NCBI GenBank assembly: GCA_963803295.1 | Contig: CAWDMC010000028.1 | Span: 1-64,000 of the forward strand | Origin: CAWDMC01 sp963803295 | GTDB lineage: Bacteria > Acidobacteriota > Terriglobia > UBA7540 | Direction of reading: 5' to 3' | Length of the DNA stretch: 64,000 nt | Shown here: positions 61,045-64,000 of the stretch, in pieces | Position numbering within the stretch: position 1 is the stretch's first letter | Layout: each line of letters opens with the position of its first letter | Translations under genes and position numbers: made by a program | Notes under the pieces: generated by a model | What the model saw: only the letters and a program-made list of their open reading frames with translations | The model's database searches: none | What the model was told of the DNA's origin: nothing

Positions 61045-61213
61045 CGTCGCAGGTCCTCCTGGTGTGAGCTTCGGCTCCGTGCAACGTAAGATCCCTGGTT
61101 CCGGGCAGCCACTTTAGGCAAAGCCTTAATCCGGCAGTGCCTGCTCACCCGTTGGCCCGTCTCCGGGTTTCTGGGTAGTGGCTTGTGTTTGCATGGTAGC
61201 CTCGCCTAACGAG
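61045..61213 (-). ncRNA. M-box (ykoK) magnesium riboswitch
   Basis: On the minus strand CGTTAGGCGAGGCT (61211-61198) is the conserved M-box start. Then come GCCACTACCC with CCAACGGGT, the GGATTAAGGC region, AGTGGCT pairing with GCCAC and a GCACGGAGCCGAAGCTC end. These match the order and core residues of the ykoK/M-box aptamer, which binds Mg2+ and stops transcription when Mg2+ is high. A terminator hairpin follows. Exact ends are approximate. Confidence 0.85.
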
Positions 61214-61445
61214 GCCGGATTGTAGTCCCTCGCTCGAACCTCCGAGTGCCGCTGTCAATTACCTGGATGAAATTCCGGTACCTGGATGAAATTCTGGCCC
61301 TTAGATCAACCGGTAATTCGAAAAGCTCCGGCTTGTTTGATGAAAAGCTGATGGAGGAAAGATCCTGAGAACACGAGTACTCTCCTCTCCTTAATACGAG
61401 CCAGCGATAGCCTTTGTCAAGAAGAAAACGCCGCCGGCAAATTTT

Positions 61446-62216
61446 CTACTTGCTGCTGAAATCATGCATCGTCCACTCGATGCCATTCTGCAGGAGTTGC
61501 TGGAATTGCTCCGATTTCCAAACGGCGTCTTCGTGGCCAAGGGCCGTATAAAATACCCGGCCCTTGCCGTACGATCGGGTCCAGGCCAGTGGCCAGCCGT
61601 AGTAGCGCGTATGGGTGCATGGCTTGGTGCGATCCACCGACATCGGATCGAGCTGCAAAAGGACTTGGTTGCTGTCCAAGAAGTCGTCAATCTGGTAGAT
61701 TTCGTCGCTAATCTTGAACGAACTGCCCAGGAACTGCACGATCTTGTCCCTGGGGTCCGCCACTTCTACATTGACTTCCTGGTGCCAGGGGTGGCAGGTG
61801 AAATAGCCCCCTACGATCTTGTGGTACTCCGGCCAGGTGTAGAATGTGTCTGTGGCACTGTGCACTCCGATGAAGCCGTGCCCGGCCTTGAGCCAACTGC
61901 TGAAGCCTTGCTTCTGGACTTCAGTGAGCGGCAACTCCCCCGTAGTGTAGAACATCACCGCATCATAGTTCCTCAGGTTGTCCACATTGAGGGAATCCAC
62001 ACTGGTGGTCAAGGTCGTCTCCCAGCCACCGGAGCGGTCACCGATCTGCTTAACGATCTCGGTCGACAGGGGAACACTTTCATGATGAAAGCCGGCGGAC
62101 AGCGTCATGTAGAGCAAGTGCCTGTTTGATTTCGCCACCCCAGCCTGTGTTCGCAACAGCCCAACGGCGGCAGCAATGACCAGGAACAGGAGAGATAGAA
62201 TTTGAATTTTGCGCAT
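61446..62216 (-). CDS. ThuA-like domain secreted protein
   Basis: 256 residues; AAGGAG lies 7 nt before the ATG. Signal peptide (QILSLLFLVIAAAVGLLRTQAG). LSAGFHHESVPLSTEIVKQIG, YDAVMFYTTGELPL, GHGFIGVHSATDTFYTWPEYHKIVGGYFTCHPWHQEVNVEV and TRYYGWPLAWTRSYGKGRVFYTALGHEDAVW are the hallmark segments of the ThuA (trehalose-utilisation-like) glutamine-amidotransferase fold. The precise reaction is unknown; ThuA proteins often lie in sugar-degradation loci. A CTAAA microsatellite lies 155 bp upstream. Confidence 0.88.
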   Translation of the reverse strand: MRKIQILSLLFLVIAAAVGLLRTQAGVAKSNRHLLYMTLSAGFHHESVPLSTEIVKQIGDRSGGWETTLTTSVDSLNVDNLRNYDAVMFYTTGELPLTEVQKQGFSSWLKAGHGFIGVHSATDTFYTWPEYHKIVGGYFTCHPWHQEVNVEVADPRDKIVQFLGSSFKISDEIYQIDDFLDSNQVLLQLDPMSVDRTKPCTHTRYYGWPLAWTRSYGKGRVFYTALGHEDAVWKSEQFQQLLQNGIEWTMHDFSSK

Positions 62217-62370
62217 CGAAAACTCCTTCCGTCGTGAACAAGCCCTGACAGGCCGCTGAAATGGCGCAGTTAGATCGCCGTGCCGAGCGAAGCGACGGAT
62301 TTGTTTCCGCTTCTCTTGAGGAGAAGCAGATGCTTGCTCAGCAAGACGTTCTGGCTTTTCCGCAGCCTGT

Positions 62371-62435
62371 CTAAACTAAACTAAACTAAACTAAACTAAA
62401 CTAAACTAAACTAAACTAAACTAAACTAAACTAAA
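62371..62435. repeat. Microsatellite, 13 perfect copies of CTAAA
   Basis: 65 bases, uninterrupted. It lies in the 400-bp gap between the ThuA gene (start at 62216, minus) and the DUF1844 gene (62620, plus), about 155 and 184 bp from the two starts. Five-base units outside a gene can change promoter spacing when copy number varies. Confidence 0.97.
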
Positions 62436-62619
62436 CCCCGGAAGACCTTTGTATCGGCTCGCCACGGTAATGTCAATCAGGAAAGGAGCAAAAGGGAGAA
62501 CAGGGACACGCCTCAACTGATGGGATAACCAGCCGGGGGAGACTCCTGACCAGTGCTCTTGTGTTAAACTGAATTATTGCTTCAGCAAGTCCGATTCGGT
62601 CAATACAGGTGGAGAGGGC

Positions 62620-63105
62620 ATGGCTGACGAGAAGAACGAGTCAACAGGATTCAAGGTAGTTGACCGGCGCAATTTTACGGAAAGCGGTTCGCGGCGGGAG
62701 GAAGGCGACGTCCCCCAAAGGGAGGACTCTCCCAGCGTCTTGCGGTCCACGACGGTGAAAAACGCTCCGGCACAGGCGGAGCGGCGCGGACCGGTGCCCG
62801 TTGGCAAGCGTGAGCCTGAAGAAGAAGTGGAAGAGCCCGAGGGCTTTGGCAGTTTCGCCACCCTTGTTTCCTATCTCAGCACCACCGCTATGTTCCAGCT
62901 CGGCCTGCTGCCTGGACCTGGCGGCGAGCGCATACCCACCGATTTCGTGAACGCCCGGCGAACCATCGATCTGCTGGAAGTCCTGCAGGAGAAGACCCGC
63001 GGCAACCTGACCGAAGACGAGAGCCGGATGCTCGAAGAAGTGCTGTATGAACTCCGCATCAGCTTCGTCGAAGTCCAAAACCACTTGACACGAAAAGGCC
63101 AATGA
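62620..63105 (+). CDS. DUF1844 domain protein
   Basis: 161 residues; GGAGAGG lies before the ATG. An acidic, disordered N-terminal half (residues 1-75, rich in Glu, Pro and Arg) is followed by the DUF1844 domain: GFGSFATLVSYLSTTAMFQLGLLPGPGGERIPTDFVNARRTIDLLEVLQEKTRGNLTEDESRMLEEVLYELRISFVEV. The domain is widespread in Acidobacteria and Deltaproteobacteria with no known role. It overlaps the MBL hydrolase gene by 4 nt (ATGA), a conserved pairing in the phylum. Confidence 0.9.
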   Translation: MADEKNESTGFKVVDRRNFTESGSRREEGDVPQREDSPSVLRSTTVKNAPAQAERRGPVPVGKREPEEEVEEPEGFGSFATLVSYLSTTAMFQLGLLPGPGGERIPTDFVNARRTIDLLEVLQEKTRGNLTEDESRMLEEVLYELRISFVEVQNHLTRKGQ

Positions 63106-63860
63106 GGCTCACATTTCTGGGAACGGGCACCTCCACCGGCGTTCCCCTTCTCGCTTGCGAGTGCCCGGTTTGCAGGTCGACAGACCCTCGCGACAAGCGG
63201 ACTCGGCCCAGTCTCGAAATTGAGTTTGACGGTCGGGTGGTGGTCATTGACACTGCACCGGATTTCCGCCAGCAGGCACTACGGGAACACATTATGCGCC
63301 TCGACGCGGTGCTCTACACCCACACCCATGCCGATCACCTTATGGGTCTGGATGATGTGCGGGCATTCTACTTCCGCCAGCAGACTCCAATTCCGATCTA
63401 CGCCAGCGCCCCTTCGATGGCCGATATCCGCCGCGTCTTCGAGTACATCTTCGATCAGAGTTATCCGTACGGAGGACTGGCAAAGCTTGACCCCTGCCTT
63501 ATCGATGGCCCTTTCGACCTGTGGGGCGAGACCTTTACGCCAGTGCCGGTGATGCACGGGACACTGCCGATCCTCGGCTTCCGCGTTCGCAGCGTGGTAT
63601 ACATCGCCGATTGCAGCACGATTCCGGACGAGTCATTGCCCTTGCTTCAAGATCTCGACGTCCTGGTGATTGAGGCACTGCGTCACACGCCTCATCCCGC
63701 GCACTCAACGCTTGAGCAGTCACTGGCCTGGGTGGAGCGCCTCCAACCGCGGCGAGCCTTCTTTACGCACATGACGCACGACCTGGGCCATGATCAGACC
63801 AATGCCTTACTTCCGCCCCACGTAAGACTTGCCTATGATGGTTTGATTGTGGAAGTGTAG
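63102..63860 (+). CDS. MBL-fold metallohydrolase, PhnP-like
   Basis: 252 residues. MRLTFLGTGTSTGVP start, CECPVCRSTDPRDKRTRPS (Cys pair, as in PhnP), the metal motif THTHADHLMGLDD (HxHxDH), ADCSTIP and FTHMTHDLGH. These are the phosphodiesterase-type MBL residues of PhnP and related cyclic-phosphate hydrolases. The substrate here is not known. It is translationally coupled to DUF1844, and ribF follows after 34 nt. Confidence 0.9.
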   Translation: MRLTFLGTGTSTGVPLLACECPVCRSTDPRDKRTRPSLEIEFDGRVVVIDTAPDFRQQALREHIMRLDAVLYTHTHADHLMGLDDVRAFYFRQQTPIPIYASAPSMADIRRVFEYIFDQSYPYGGLAKLDPCLIDGPFDLWGETFTPVPVMHGTLPILGFRVRSVVYIADCSTIPDESLPLLQDLDVLVIEALRHTPHPAHSTLEQSLAWVERLQPRRAFFTHMTHDLGHDQTNALLPPHVRLAYDGLIVEV

Positions 63861-63894
63861 CCGACGCTGGGATTTCGGTTTCGAAGCTGCTGGC

Positions 63895-64000
63895 ATGCAA
63901 GTTTTTCGCCATCTCGACAAAATCGCTGAACAACACCATTCGAGTGCCGTCACCATCGGCAATTTCGACGGCGTTCATCTCGGACACCAGGCGCTGGTGG
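63895..64000 (+). CDS. ribF: Bifunctional riboflavin kinase/FAD synthetase RibF, 5' end only
   Basis: The frame from the ATG at 63895 runs off the window. MQVFRHLDKIAEQHHSSAVTIGNFDGVHLGHQAL shows the RibF nucleotidyltransferase motif TIGNFDGVHLGHQ. RibF makes FMN from riboflavin and FAD from FMN. Only 35 codons are visible. Confidence 0.9.
   Translation, partial: MQVFRHLDKIAEQHHSSAVTIGNFDGVHLGHQALV

Noticed and set aside
61260..61294. Two tandem copies of TACCTGGATGAAATTC upstream of the M-box
   Set aside because: A simple 19-bp duplication; no clear binding-site symmetry, and it is outside the riboswitch.
1..64000. tRNA, rRNA and CRISPR signals
   Set aside because: I looked for tRNA T-loop/acceptor patterns, rRNA-like stretches and regularly spaced direct repeats, and saw none that hold up.

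Overview
This 64 kb window is chromosomal DNA with high GC content, most likely from an Acidobacteriota member (probably Terriglobia-like). The phylum call is inference. It rests on tandem secreted VWFA-domain proteins of the Acidobacterial type, a TonB receptor with an N-terminal carboxypeptidase-like domain, VPS10/BNR proteins, SpoIVB S55-type secreted proteins, DUF1844 next to an MBL hydrolase, and a recJ-OstA-lptB-rpoN-hpf-rapZ gene order. The cell is Gram-negative: it has an LPS-export ATPase, OstA-type protein, TonB receptor and outer-membrane barrel.

Layout. 0.07-9 kb: small secreted proteins of unknown role, a LolA-like protein, a frameshifted BNR-propeller protein and a GH42 beta-galactosidase. 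9-13.5 kb: an Acidobacterial unknown, a repeat array, a Tat/lipoprotein GH127-like glycosidase and a HAD phosphatase. 13.5-16 kb: a RAYT transposase remnant with its REP hairpin, and a subtilase with an odd octapeptide insert. 16-24 kb: recG, rsmD, a secreted VOC protein, a GH2 glycosidase and vapBC. 24-32 kb: two VWFA proteins, a decayed gene flanked by direct repeats, a membrane protein and a TonB receptor. 32-40.6 kb (minus strand): recJ (frameshifted), OstA/LptC-like, lptB, rpoN, hpf, rapZ. 40.7-48 kb: ECF sigma/anti-sigma/DUF4097 unit, a beta-propeller protein and an S55-domain protein. 48-51 kb: hrcA-grpE-dnaJ heat-shock operon (dnaJ frameshifted). 51-53.3 kb: gene remnants, a possible RHH-type toxin-antitoxin pair and a SpoIIE-type phosphatase. 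53.4-58 kb: an electron-transfer operon of decaheme cytochrome, MtrB-type porin, monoheme cytochrome c, NapC-type tetraheme cytochrome and a small membrane protein. 58.4-61.2 kb: a magnesium unit consisting of an M-box riboswitch with terminator, a soluble PRC/MgtE_N/CBS protein and an NRAMP-related transporter. 61.4-64 kb: ThuA-like protein, a (CTAAA)13 microsatellite, DUF1844, a PhnP-like MBL hydrolase and the start of ribF.

How the genes work together. The most notable modules are the porin-cytochrome conduit, which could move electrons between the quinone pool and the cell exterior, and the riboswitch-controlled Mg2+ uptake unit, in which the MgtE sensor domains stand apart from the transport channel. 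Glycosidases of several families plus a TonB receptor suggest plant or microbial polysaccharide use.

A caution on quality. Five otherwise well-conserved genes (BNR protein, recJ, dnaJ, NapC-type cytochrome, MgtE-like) are each split by what looks like a single-base indel. I read this first as sequence or assembly error, and separate it from the truly decayed pseudogenes at 13.7, 26.6-28.2, 51.4 and 52.3 kb.
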